From: Dyadobacter sp. CY343
Lineage (GTDB): Bacteria; Bacteroidota; Bacteroidia; Cytophagales; Spirosomataceae
Direction: 5' to 3'
Length of the DNA stretch: 64,000 nucleotides
Assembly (NCBI RefSeq): GCF_021390335.1
Contig: NZ_JAJUXK010000004.1
Coordinates: 1,178,001 to 1,242,000, forward strand
Position numbers and translations under genes: made by a program. A model generated the notes under the pieces. The model ran no database searches. It was not told the DNA's origin and saw nothing but the letters and a program-made list of their open reading frames with translations. Numbering within the stretch: the first letter of the stretch is position 1; each line of letters opens with the position of its first letter. Below are positions 19,024 to 27,845 of the stretch, piece after piece.

Positions 19024-19884
19024 ATGACTTCGGCACGCCAGCTATATTTATATATTGTCAAAAAAATAACGGTATATCCCGAAAAAGAATCGCAGGCAAT
19101 AACATTCATGTTGCTTGAACATTACATGCGGCTTCGCAACATCGATGTGCTGGTCGACCGCCCGATCGCGGACAATGCGGCCCAGCCCGATTGGGACAAT
19201 ATCATATCCCGGCTTAACAATAACGAGCCTGTTCAGCATATCATCGGTTCCACGGAGTTTTGCGGGCTTGAATTCCGCGTTTCTTCTTCGGTACTGATCC
19301 CCCGTCCTGAAACGGAGGAACTGGTAAGAATGGTCACCAGAGATTACGCTGAGCCAGACAAGGATATCACGATCCTGGATATTGGCACGGGCAGCGGCTG
19401 TATTGCTATTGTACTCGCCCGTTTTCTGCCGCACGTATCCGTACATGCCTGGGACGTTTCCGACGAGGCATTGAAAGTAGCCCAGGAAAATGCCCGCCAG
19501 CTGATCGCAGACGTAACTTTTGCGAAGCAGGATATGCTGAATATGACCCTGCCTTTGCCGGGAAGTATCCCTCAGTTTGACTGCCTGGTAAGTAACCCGC
19601 CTTACGTGACTTACTCCGAGCAGGAGCATATGCGCCCCAATGTATTGCGTTTTGAGCCCCACGAGGCACTTTTTGTAGAAGACAGCGATCCGCTCCTTTT
19701 TTACAAGGCTATCGCCGATTTTGGAACCCATTACCTGAAATCAAATGGGAAATGCTACGTGGAGATCAACGAGCACTTTGGATCCGAAACTAAGAAAGTG
19801 TTTGAGGAAAGAAATTACCGCAATGTTGAGATCCTGAGAGATATCAACGGAAAAGACCGGTTTGTGAGAGCGATCTGGGGCTGA
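19024..19884 (+). CDS. prmC: Peptide chain release factor N5-glutamine methyltransferase
   Basis: SAM-dependent enzyme that methylates the GGQ glutamine of release factors RF1 and RF2. N-terminal helical domain (residues 1-80), then a Rossmann methyltransferase with SAM motif ILDIGTGSGCIAIVLA and the catalytic NPPY at N191-Y194. PVQHIIGSTEFCGLEF and SSVLIPRPETEELV are family signatures. The ATG at 19024 is chosen over a TTG two codons earlier. The MoxR gene begins 25 bases after its stop, so the two may be co-transcribed. Length (286 residues) is normal. Confidence 0.96.
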   Translation: MTSARQLYLYIVKKITVYPEKESQAITFMLLEHYMRLRNIDVLVDRPIADNAAQPDWDNIISRLNNNEPVQHIIGSTEFCGLEFRVSSSVLIPRPETEELVRMVTRDYAEPDKDITILDIGTGSGCIAIVLARFLPHVSVHAWDVSDEALKVAQENARQLIADVTFAKQDMLNMTLPLPGSIPQFDCLVSNPPYVTYSEQEHMRPNVLRFEPHEALFVEDSDPLLFYKAIADFGTHYLKSNGKCYVEINEHFGSETKKVFEERNYRNVEILRDINGKDRFVRAIWG

Positions 19885-19909
19885 GACCTGCCTAAAACGA
19901 CACTACTAA

Positions 19910-20863
19910 ATGTATATAGAAAAAATTAAGGAAGTGCTCGATGAAATGGGCAAGGTAGTGGTGGGACAGGATAAACTCCTGAACCGGCTGCTAATAGGTC
20001 TGTTCACCGGCGGCCATATTTTGCTGGAAGGCGTGCCGGGATTAGCCAAAACATTGACTATCAATGTAATGGCCAAAGTACTTCACCTCGATTTCAAACG
20101 CATTCAGTTCACCCCCGACCTGCTGCCCGCCGATTTGATCGGTACGATGATCTATAAACCGAAAATCGGTGATTATGAGGTTAAAAAAGGACCTATCTTT
20201 TCAAATCTGATCCTGGCCGATGAAGTGAACCGCTCGCCTGCAAAAGTGCAGTCGGCACTGCTGGAAGCAATGCAGGAAAAGCAGGTGACGATCGGTGACG
20301 AAACCTATCTGCTCGACCGCCCATTCGTAGTACTTGCCACCCAAAACCCTGTGGAACAAGAAGGTACGTATCCACTTCCGGAAGCGCAGATCGACCGGTT
20401 TATGATGAAAGTATACGTCGATTATCTGGATAAAGCGAAGGAACTGGAAGTAATGCGGCGGATGTCAGATATCAATTACGAGTACCAGATCCGGCCGATA
20501 TTGAACAAAGAAGACATTTTTGCGATCCGCGATAATGTGAACAAAGTAAATATTTCTGATACCCTCGAACGGTACATTATCGAACTTGTATTCGCTACCC
20601 GCCGCCCGCTGGATTATGGCTTGCGGGACGAAGCGCGTTATATTCAGTTTGGAGTTTCTCCCCGCGCAACTATCTACCTTAACCGCGCGGCCAAAGCGCT
20701 GGCTTATCTGGAAGGCCGGGATTACGTTTTGCCCGAAGATATCAAAGAGCTCGCGCCCGATATTATGAACCACCGGATCCTGCTCAATTATGAGGCCGAG
20801 GCCGACGGTGTCCGCACGATGACTATTATTGATTCTATACTTAGAAAAGTGGCGATCGGTTGA
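19910..20863 (+). CDS. MoxR-family AAA+ ATPase
   Basis: Cytoplasmic AAA+ chaperone-like ATPase of 317 residues. Walker A GVPGLAKT is at 41-48, Walker B and sensor region LADEVNRSPAKVQSALLEAM lie at about 100-120, and ATQNPVEQEGTYPLPEAQ is a MoxR signature. MoxR proteins usually work with VWA-domain proteins and DUF58 proteins to mature or assemble other complexes. Neither partner is adjacent here, which is somewhat unusual. It follows prmC by 25 bases on the same strand and abuts yidD (minus strand) after a single base. Confidence 0.93.
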   Translation: MYIEKIKEVLDEMGKVVVGQDKLLNRLLIGLFTGGHILLEGVPGLAKTLTINVMAKVLHLDFKRIQFTPDLLPADLIGTMIYKPKIGDYEVKKGPIFSNLILADEVNRSPAKVQSALLEAMQEKQVTIGDETYLLDRPFVVLATQNPVEQEGTYPLPEAQIDRFMMKVYVDYLDKAKELEVMRRMSDINYEYQIRPILNKEDIFAIRDNVNKVNISDTLERYIIELVFATRRPLDYGLRDEARYIQFGVSPRATIYLNRAAKALAYLEGRDYVLPEDIKELAPDIMNHRILLNYEAEADGVRTMTIIDSILRKVAIG

Positions 20864-20864
20864 T

Positions 20865-21074
20865 TCAGGGAACGGGATCATGCCCGTGACCGCCCCAGGG
20901 ATGACACCTTGAAAACCGTTTCAGACCTAGCCAGGTGCCTTTAAAAGGCCCATATTTCTGAATCGCTTCGATCATATATTGAGAGCAGGTCGGCGTGTAA
21001 CGGCACGAATTAGGCAGGTATGGCGACAGCACACCCTGGTAAATCCGCACCAGTCCTATGAGTAAAAATTTCAT
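20865..21074 (-). CDS. yidD: Membrane protein insertion efficiency factor YidD
   Basis: Small 69-residue membrane-associated protein that assists YidC-dependent insertion. The Cys-rich core [17 protein letters not shown] and the C-terminal [15 protein letters not shown] are diagnostic. YidD is often beside rnpA and yidC; here it lies alone, convergent with the MoxR gene (1-base gap) and divergent from lgt (50 bases between start codons). Confidence 0.95.
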   Translation of the reverse strand: MKFLLIGLVRIYQGVLSPYLPNSCRYTPTCSQYMIEAIQKYGPFKGTWLGLKRFSRCHPWGGHGHDPVP

Positions 21075-21124
21075 TTATCTTGTTGTCTCAAAATAGTATA
21101 TTTGACAAATAACAACCCTTTCGC

Positions 21125-21976
21125 ATGATTTCGTACATTCTGTGGGATGCCAGTCCCGAAATATTTACCATACCCGAATTTTTTGGCATTGGGCCCTTTC
21201 CTGTACGCTGGTACGGTTTGCTTTTCGCACTCGGGTTTCTGGTTGGCCAGCAGATCGTCATTCATATATTCAAAAAAGAAGGCCGCTCGCTTGATGATAT
21301 CGATGCATTGACCCTTACCATGGTTTTATCGATCGTGATCGGTGCGCGGATTGGGCATTTTCTATTTTACGAGCCAGAAACGCTTTTCAAAAATCCGCTC
21401 GAAGTTCTTATTCCGCCTTACTCCGGATTGGCGAGCCACGGTGCAGCGATTGGTGTGCTGATCGGGTTATGGCTGTACGCGCGTTCCCGAAAGGGCACAG
21501 GTCAGACGTTTCTTTATGTGATCGACCGCATTATTATCACCGTTGCATTGGGCGGCGCATTTATCCGTTTTGGTAACCTCATGAATTCGGAAATTGTAGG
21601 CCGGCCAACTGATGTTCCCTGGGGTTTTGTCTTCTTAAACAATACAGAATTCCGTCAGATACCCCGCCACCCGGCACAATTATACGAATCGATCTCCTGC
21701 TTTATATTGGTTTTTGTGCTTTTCGCGATCTGGAACAGGTACAAAGCTGCCACGCCACGGGGATTGATGGTTGGCGTTTTTCTGGTTTGGGTATTCACAC
21801 TGCGCTTTTTGTATGAGTTTTTGAAAGAAAATCAGGAAGCTTTCGAAGCAAACTATGCGCTGAATATGGGGCAGATACTAAGTATACCAGCTGTTTTGCT
21901 CGGGATCTATTTTATCGTTCAATCGAGAAGGGACCCGCTGCAACGAAACATAGTGCAAACCACTTCCAGCCGATGA
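21125..21976 (+). CDS. lgt: Prolipoprotein diacylglyceryl transferase
   Basis: Inner-membrane enzyme that transfers diacylglycerol from phosphatidylglycerol to the lipobox cysteine, the first step of lipoprotein maturation. The 283 residues have about 7 membrane helices. The Lgt signature region reads GGAFIRFGNLMNSEIVGRPT, and HPAQLYES follows with the functional His/Tyr positions. The reading frame ends in ATGA, overlapping the next lipoprotein gene by 4 bases, which shows translational coupling. Confidence 0.96.
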   Translation: MISYILWDASPEIFTIPEFFGIGPFPVRWYGLLFALGFLVGQQIVIHIFKKEGRSLDDIDALTLTMVLSIVIGARIGHFLFYEPETLFKNPLEVLIPPYSGLASHGAAIGVLIGLWLYARSRKGTGQTFLYVIDRIIITVALGGAFIRFGNLMNSEIVGRPTDVPWGFVFLNNTEFRQIPRHPAQLYESISCFILVFVLFAIWNRYKAATPRGLMVGVFLVWVFTLRFLYEFLKENQEAFEANYALNMGQILSIPAVLLGIYFIVQSRRDPLQRNIVQTTSSR

Positions 21977-22575
21977 AAACTTCGTCTATTCTATCGCTGG
22001 CTTTCTCCCTTACATTACTTTTTACCAGTTGCGGTAAAAAAGATAATCAGGCGGAGGAAGCAGAAAGCCCGACCGATGCATTGCAGGCATTCGCCGACAA
22101 AGCGAAGGAAATGGGCAAGCGGGAGACTGTCGATCCGATTGATTTCAGGAAATTAAAAGAACTGATGCCTGAGGAACTGATCGGGCTGAAACGCATAGAA
22201 GCGACGGGGGAAAAGTCTGGCGCGATGGGCTTCACGGTTTCCACAGCCCAGGCGAGATACAAAGGCGATAAAGATGAATCGATTGTCATTGAAATTGTAG
22301 ATACCGGCGGGATTGCAGGTGTGTCCACAATGGCGCTGGCGACGTGGTCGATGGCTGAAATAGATAAAGAAACGGCCGACGGCTACGAAAAAACGACCCA
22401 GCTGGACGGATACAAGGCATTTGAGAAATATAACAGCACGATCAAAGCGGGTGAGATCAATGTGCTTGTCGCTGATCGCTATGTAGTAAACGTCGAAGGC
22501 AACAACATCTCAGTGGAACAGCTCAAAGAAGCGCTGAAAGATATTAATCTTGTGAAATTGGAAGCATTGAAATAA
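21973..22575 (+). CDS. Small lipoprotein of unknown function
   Basis: 200-residue lipoprotein with signal MKTSSILSLAFSLTLLFTSC, cleaved before the Cys. The mature part is charged and soluble and has no domain that I recognise. The sequence LIGLKRIEATGEKSGAMGF and repeated short beta segments suggest a small periplasmic beta-rich domain. It is translationally coupled to lgt by a 4-base overlap, so it is made together with the enzyme that lipidates it. A strong terminator follows. Confidence 0.8.
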   Translation: MKTSSILSLAFSLTLLFTSCGKKDNQAEEAESPTDALQAFADKAKEMGKRETVDPIDFRKLKELMPEELIGLKRIEATGEKSGAMGFTVSTAQARYKGDKDESIVIEIVDTGGIAGVSTMALATWSMAEIDKETADGYEKTTQLDGYKAFEKYNSTIKAGEINVLVADRYVVNVEGNNISVEQLKEALKDINLVKLEALK

Positions 22576-22592
22576 GAATTTACCCTAATTAC

Positions 22593-22629
22593 AAAAAAAC
22601 CAGAGGCTTGGCGGCTTCTGGTTTTTTAT
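22593..22629. terminator. Bidirectional terminator between lipoprotein and sigma factor genes
   Basis: AAAAAACCAGAAG-type arms: AAAAAACCAGAGG (from 22594) pairs with GCTTCTGGTTTTTT (to about 22627). A-run on the left and T-run on the right let it serve both convergent genes. Confidence 0.85.
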
Positions 22630-22652
22630 TGGATTTAGGAATAAATATCTGT

Positions 22653-23192
22653 TCAGACTGCCGCGAAATCTACTTTGTCCCGCAGTATCTGCTTCGCTTT
22701 CACGAGCTGGTTTTTGACTGTGTTTTTAGAAATCCTTAAAAATTCTGCGATCTCCTGATAGGATTTCCCTTCTTCAATATTAAGCTTTAAAATCTGCTTC
22801 CTTTTGATAGAAAGTGAGTCTACCGCTGCCTGGACCAGGTTTAGCCTTCTCTCGCTCTCCTCCTTTTCCTCTTCTCCGGCCACTTTCACCATCTCTATAT
22901 AGTTTTTCCGCAGCAGTTCACTTTTTTCTATTTTCTTGAAATAGTCAAACGCCATATTGCGCAGGCAGGTGAACAGGTAAGAATTGAAATTATAGTCAGG
23001 CTTGATATGCGCCCGCTTCACCCAAATTTTGATGAATACGTCCTGGACCATATTTTCCGCCTCTTCCTCGTCTTTCAAAAGCGATGTGGTGAATCGCAGC
23101 GCGGGAGATTTATAGTAGTTATACAGCTCGGCAAAAGCTGCTTCATCTCCTTCGGTTACTTTTTGCAGGGTGTTTTCGTCAGGACAGGCCAC
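22653..23192 (-). CDS. ECF-type RNA polymerase sigma factor (FecI-like)
   Basis: 179-residue extracytoplasmic-function sigma factor. Region 2 (about 20-90) has EEAENMVQDVFIKIW and the SYLFTCLRNMAFDYFKK segment; region 4 (about 125-175) has the helix-turn-helix SYQEIAEFLRISKNTVKNQLVKAKQIL. The start is GTG at 23192, because an in-frame TGA lies 9 bases upstream and the next Met would cut off region 2. In Bacteroidota such factors often sit before a FecR anti-sigma gene and SusC/SusD. None is next to it here, so its target is unknown. Confidence 0.9.
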   Translation of the reverse strand: MACPDENTLQKVTEGDEAAFAELYNYYKSPALRFTTSLLKDEEEAENMVQDVFIKIWVKRAHIKPDYNFNSYLFTCLRNMAFDYFKKIEKSELLRKNYIEMVKVAGEEEKEESERRLNLVQAAVDSLSIKRKQILKLNIEEGKSYQEIAEFLRISKNTVKNQLVKAKQILRDKVDFAAV

Positions 23193-23657
23193 GGTTGATC
23201 AGGTTTAACGTAATAGAAAAAAGGGTAAATCGGAATCTCTTGTAAAAAATATTATTGCTTTAATTATCGCAGATACAGCCGATTATTCTGCCCGTCAATC
23301 CTTCCGCGATTTTTTGTTTTGAGTGGTGCCTTACAATTGTTTGATAAAACTACATGCTCCTTTCAATATATAAATCGCAAAGTGCGTAAAAATATCTTCA
23401 TTTTGCGCAAACGTGTTTTTATTAACAGTTTCATTATAAATGCTTAGCATTCTCTTCACGAAAGCACTCATTTCTTGTTTTCCATTCAGAATCCCACTCC
23501 TCCTTTAGACGCAGATTCAGTAGTCTGGTCACAAAAAATTCTTAATAATTTTTTAACACTCCGCATAAATGCGGCGCAGACAGATAGCCCGCCGCAACTT
23601 TTGCCGAGTATATTACCGAAAGGGCACACCAAATATTCTTAACCTCAGATCATTTTC
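23193..23657. other. 465-base AT-rich intergenic region with divergent promoters
   Basis: No ORF or RNA gene is seen. The region separates the sigma factor (minus) from the PfkB-HAD operon (plus), so it must hold both promoters. A short perfect inverted repeat CCGCATAAATGCGG lies at 23561-23574, about 85 bases before the operon start, and could be an operator or a leader hairpin. No good TAnnTTTG match was found by eye. Confidence 0.5.
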
Positions 23658-25583
23658 ATGGACGAGAACAGTATCTCAATCATTCTGCAGAAAATCACAG
23701 ATGTGAAGATTGCCGTCTACGGCGATTTCTGCCTCGACGCCTATTGGGTAATGGACCCGAAAGGGTCGGAAGTGTCTATTGAAACGGGTTTGTGGACAGA
23801 AGCAGTTTCGACACATTACTACACCCCGGGCGGTGCCGGGAATGTGGTTGCCAATCTCGCGGCACTCAATCCGGCGAGCATTAAAGTGATCGGAACTGTA
23901 GGGAACGATATGCAGGGACGGGAATTGAGCGCCCAACTAATGCAACTCGGAGCGGATACTTCCAGCCTTTTTATCCAGGAAAAAAATTTTACGACTTACT
24001 GTTACCTTAAAAGGATCGTCAACGGAGCGGAGGAGCCGCGCATTGATTTCGGGGTTTTCAACAACAGGAGCACCGATACAGACCAGCTTCTGTTAGCCGC
24101 GCTGGAAAATTCATTGATTGAATGCGACGCTTTGATATTTAACCAGCAGGTGACCGGCAGCATTAACAACGAATCTTTCATCGCAGCGGCGAATCAGCTT
24201 TTTGACAAATACAGCCACAAGATCGTCATGCTCGACTCCCGGCATTTCAATGATCGGTTTAATAATACTCTGCTGAAAGCCAACGATCGCGAGATCGCTT
24301 CACTGGCGGGAATGCAAATGGCTCCGGAAGAAAATATTACTACCAGGGATATCATCAAATACGGTAAGCAGATTTTTACCCAATCCCAAAAACCCGTTTT
24401 CGTAACCTGCGGAGAGCGTGGGATCATCGCTTTTGATAAAAATGGTTACAGTGAGGTACCGGGGCTTCAATTGAAGAACAAGCTGGATACAGTCGGGGCG
24501 GGCGATACTGCGATCAGCGCGATCACACTTTGCGTCGCTGCCGGTGTACCACCAGCAGAAGCAGCCAGATTTGCCAACTTCGCAGCCGCGGTTACAGTTC
24601 AAAAATTATACACAACCGGCACCGCCAGCCCGGCAGAAATTTTGCAGATGAGCCGCGAACCGGACTATATATACAATGCGGAGCTGGCTGAAAATGAGCG
24701 CAATGCGGTGTATTTACAAGATACCGATTTCGAATTATGCGTTCCTGCTATATCAGAACAGTTCGGCCACATTCGTCACGCCGTTTTTGACCACGACGGA
24801 ACGATCAGCTCGCTGCGGCAGGGCTGGGAAGATATCATGGAGCCCGTGATGATGAAAGCTATTTTAGGTGACCAACATGATCACGTCAGTGCCGAGACCT
24901 TTCATCTGGTGGAGCTGGAAGTAAAGTCGTTTATCCACAAAACCACGGGGATCCAGACTATTTATCAAATGGAGGGTTTGGTTGATCTCGTGCGCGATTC
25001 CGGTTTTGTGCCGGAGGAGGAAATCCTGGACAAATTTCAATATAAAGAGCTGTATAATAATGCATTAATGGAAATGGTCAGCAAACGAATGGACAGGCTG
25101 ACCAAAAGAGAACTCGGGCCGGAAGATTTTACCATGAAAGGTGCGGTGGCATTTCTTCACGCACTGAAAGCAAGGGGCGTGAGAATGTACCTGGCCAGCG
25201 GTACTGACGTGGACGATGTGAGAAACGAGGCAGAAATGCTGGGTTATGCACATTTGTTCGACGGCGGCATTTATGGTGCATTGAAGGATTACACCAAGTT
25301 TTCCAAGAAAATGATCATTGAGCAGATTATCCGGGAAAACGGGCTTCGCGGAAACGAGCTGGCGGTTTTCGGCGACGGTCCCGACGAGATCAGGGAAGGC
25401 CGGCGCGCGGGTGGTATTGCGGTAGGTATCACAAGCAACGAAGTGCAGCGGTTCGGACATAATCCTGCAAAACGCCCGCGACTTGTAAAAGCCGGCGCAC
25501 AGTTGCTTATTCCTGATTTTTCTCAATACAAGAAACTGGTCAGCCTGCTCTTTCAGGAAAGTGTAAATTATGCGGAAGCATGA
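23658..25583 (+). CDS. Fusion of PfkB-family sugar kinase and HAD-family phosphatase
   Basis: 641-residue cytoplasmic two-domain enzyme. Residues about 1-340 form a ribokinase/PfkB kinase most like the RfaE1/HldE heptose kinases: GDFCLDAYWVMDPKGSE, PGGAGNVVANLAAL, and LDTVGAGDTA with the catalytic base D283. Residues about 370-635 form a HAD hydrolase with nucleophile motif FDHDGT (D378, D380), motif II LASGTD, a lysine near FSKKMI, and GDGPDEI. The two halves could act in sequence or in opposition on a sugar phosphate; the substrate is unknown. It is first in a five-gene operon with exported glycan-related proteins, and its TGA overlaps the next ATG. No nucleotidyltransferase domain is present, which argues against ADP-heptose synthesis. 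Confidence 0.88.
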   Translation: MDENSISIILQKITDVKIAVYGDFCLDAYWVMDPKGSEVSIETGLWTEAVSTHYYTPGGAGNVVANLAALNPASIKVIGTVGNDMQGRELSAQLMQLGADTSSLFIQEKNFTTYCYLKRIVNGAEEPRIDFGVFNNRSTDTDQLLLAALENSLIECDALIFNQQVTGSINNESFIAAANQLFDKYSHKIVMLDSRHFNDRFNNTLLKANDREIASLAGMQMAPEENITTRDIIKYGKQIFTQSQKPVFVTCGERGIIAFDKNGYSEVPGLQLKNKLDTVGAGDTAISAITLCVAAGVPPAEAARFANFAAAVTVQKLYTTGTASPAEILQMSREPDYIYNAELAENERNAVYLQDTDFELCVPAISEQFGHIRHAVFDHDGTISSLRQGWEDIMEPVMMKAILGDQHDHVSAETFHLVELEVKSFIHKTTGIQTIYQMEGLVDLVRDSGFVPEEEILDKFQYKELYNNALMEMVSKRMDRLTKRELGPEDFTMKGAVAFLHALKARGVRMYLASGTDVDDVRNEAEMLGYAHLFDGGIYGALKDYTKFSKKMIIEQIIRENGLRGNELAVFGDGPDEIREGRRAGGIAVGITSNEVQRFGHNPAKRPRLVKAGAQLLIPDFSQYKKLVSLLFQESVNYAEA

Positions 25584-27838
25584 TCGCTACGCTGAGAAAA
25601 CGGTCTCCCGGATTAGTAGCGGCGCTCTTTTTTATTCTGATAGTCGCTTGCTCCCGTGAAAAGTCTGAAAAAACAGAAGCGGCGTTTTACCAGGATAAAC
25701 CCTTTTGGCAGGAATACCACGAAGCTTCACTGATAGGGAAAAATGCCGAATCCAACGAAGTAAGGCGCATTTTTATTGATAAAGAAGATAATGCGTGGGC
25801 TGCAACCGCTGGTGGGATATTCAAAAGAAACAGTGGTCAATCTGTCTGGACGAAAGTAATATCCGGTGAAAATGACGGTCCGGCTTATTCAGTTGCACAA
25901 GATGAAATGGGCACAATCTGGCTAGGTAACTGGAATGGGCTTTATAAATTTTCAAATAACAATCCTGAAAAAGTTAACGGACTCAAAGGTCCAGTATCTA
26001 CGCTTCTGGCCGTCAAAAACACGGTTTATGCATTGGGTCCCAAAGCATTTTGGATCAATAAAGGCCAGGGTTTTCGGGAGGTCAAAAGTAATACTGCCAA
26101 ATCCATCCGCGACGTAATTAGTGACGGAAATAGTGGACTCTGGATCGCAACGGATGTAGGACTTTATCACTGGACGGAAACTAAAACGCAGCATTACTAT
26201 CAAACTGACGCATTGATCAGTGGCTATGCGAAAGGTTTGGCATTCAATACTGACCAGAAATTATGGGTAGGCGGCCTGGGTGGGGTTACGGTTCGTAATG
26301 CGACTTCTAAGGAGAGAGAAATTGGGGTAAAGAATGGAATACCTTCGAGCTACGTTACCGCACTCAGGCTTTCTCCCGACAGCTCCATGTGGGTCGGCAC
26401 GCAATCGGGTGTAGTGCGATTTCGGCCTGACAGCACAAAATCACTGCTATTTTCAAGAAGATGGCTGCTCGATGATCAGGTGAATGATATTGCCTTTGAC
26501 CAACAAGGAAACGCATGGATCGCGACTCCGAAAGGTGTGAGTATTATTAGGAAAAGAGAAATGACGCTGGCTTCCAAGAGTGATTTCTTTTACCAGGAAC
26601 TCATGAAAAGGCACATCCGTGCACCATGGATCGCCGGTCAGGCGCATTTGAAAATCCCCGGCGACACTACTTCCTGGGAGCCGGAAGACGATGATAACGA
26701 CGGAGAATATACCGGAAATTACCTCGCGATGGAAAGTTTCCGGTACGCGGCAACCAAGCTTCCGGAAGCGAAATTGAATGCAAAAAAGGCATTCGGCTTT
26801 CTGAAATTATTGCAGGAAGTAACCGGTACCGACGGTTTTTTCGCCCGAACGATCATTCCCGCGGACTGGAAACAAATGCACGATGAAAACCGTGTGTTCA
26901 CGGCATGGGAAAAGGCCGATGAACTCGTAAAAGAGCCTCGATTTAAACCTGTTGAAGTACGCTGGCATTTGTCAAAAGATGGAAAATGGCGCTGGAAAGG
27001 CGATACCAGCAGCGACGAAATGTGTGGTCACATGTTTGGCTACTATTTTTATTACACGCTCGTGGCCGATGAAGCCGAGAAGAAAATCATTGCCGCGCAT
27101 GTTGGGAAAATTGTAGACCATTTAATGCGCAATAATCTGAATCTTGTGGATGTGGACGGGACTCATACCCGCTGGTCGGTATGGTCGCCCGACCAGCTGA
27201 ACCGTGACCCCGAGTGGCTGCCGGATCGGAACCAGAATTCGATGGAAATACTCGCATTTATCAAGTTGGCGCATTTTATGACGGGCGAGGAGAAGTATCA
27301 GCAAGAATACCTCAGGCTGATCGAAAAGGAGCATTACCTCGACAATATGGCACAGGTAACCAGCCAGAATCCAGCTTGGTTCATCTATTTCGATGTCGTT
27401 TTGCAGGCCTATCTCTACCCTATTTTTATCCAATGCGAGCAGGATCCTGAGCGGCTGAAATTTTATAAAGCGCATTTGGAAGAATGGTTCACGCACCGGA
27501 AAGAGGATCATAATCCGCTGATCAACTTCATTTATAATTACTGTCTGCACCAAAGATCTGAACTAAAAAACTCAGTCGATTTCCTGAAAGACACGCCGCT
27601 GGACCTGGTAGACTGGCCGATTGACCACCGAAAGAGAGAAGATATCCGCATTGTCCGCACCCCGGTGCTGGAAGACGAGCAAGTGGATGTATTGCAGCCG
27701 CCGAGTATAAGATTGACCGTTCGCTGGGATAAAAATCCTTGGACAGCGGCGGGCGGAAACCCGCAGGTAGAGCGTGAGCCGGTATTTTGGCTGCTTCCTT
27801 ATTGGATGAGCCGGTATCTGGGAATGATTTCAAAATGA
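25580..27838 (+). CDS. Exported lipoprotein: N-terminal beta-propeller plus C-terminal helical domain (paralogue A)
   Basis: 752 residues. A lipoprotein signal ends in LIVAC, followed by YQDKPFWQEYHE. Residues about 50-330 hold propeller blades like two-component-regulator propellers (DNAWAATAGGIF, GTIWLGNWNGLYKF, NAWIATPKGVSII). Residues about 340-752 are mainly helical and may form an alpha/alpha toroid, as in many polysaccharide lyases and GH families; that fold is inferred. Motifs shared with the gene at 29033: W-x-W-K-x-x-TSSDE-x-x-GH-x-F, D-x-DG-x-x-T-x-W, and the C-terminal WLLPYW-x-x-RYLG. The conserved Asp, Glu and His are candidate catalytic residues. It overlaps the kinase gene by 4 bases and leads the sialidase-like gene by 7. 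Confidence 0.75.
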   Translation: MIATLRKRSPGLVAALFFILIVACSREKSEKTEAAFYQDKPFWQEYHEASLIGKNAESNEVRRIFIDKEDNAWAATAGGIFKRNSGQSVWTKVISGENDGPAYSVAQDEMGTIWLGNWNGLYKFSNNNPEKVNGLKGPVSTLLAVKNTVYALGPKAFWINKGQGFREVKSNTAKSIRDVISDGNSGLWIATDVGLYHWTETKTQHYYQTDALISGYAKGLAFNTDQKLWVGGLGGVTVRNATSKEREIGVKNGIPSSYVTALRLSPDSSMWVGTQSGVVRFRPDSTKSLLFSRRWLLDDQVNDIAFDQQGNAWIATPKGVSIIRKREMTLASKSDFFYQELMKRHIRAPWIAGQAHLKIPGDTTSWEPEDDDNDGEYTGNYLAMESFRYAATKLPEAKLNAKKAFGFLKLLQEVTGTDGFFARTIIPADWKQMHDENRVFTAWEKADELVKEPRFKPVEVRWHLSKDGKWRWKGDTSSDEMCGHMFGYYFYYTLVADEAEKKIIAAHVGKIVDHLMRNNLNLVDVDGTHTRWSVWSPDQLNRDPEWLPDRNQNSMEILAFIKLAHFMTGEEKYQQEYLRLIEKEHYLDNMAQVTSQNPAWFIYFDVVLQAYLYPIFIQCEQDPERLKFYKAHLEEWFTHRKEDHNPLINFIYNYCLHQRSELKNSVDFLKDTPLDLVDWPIDHRKREDIRIVRTPVLEDEQVDVLQPPSIRLTVRWDKNPWTAAGGNPQVEREPVFWLLPYWMSRYLGMISK

Positions 27839-27845
27839 TAATCTG

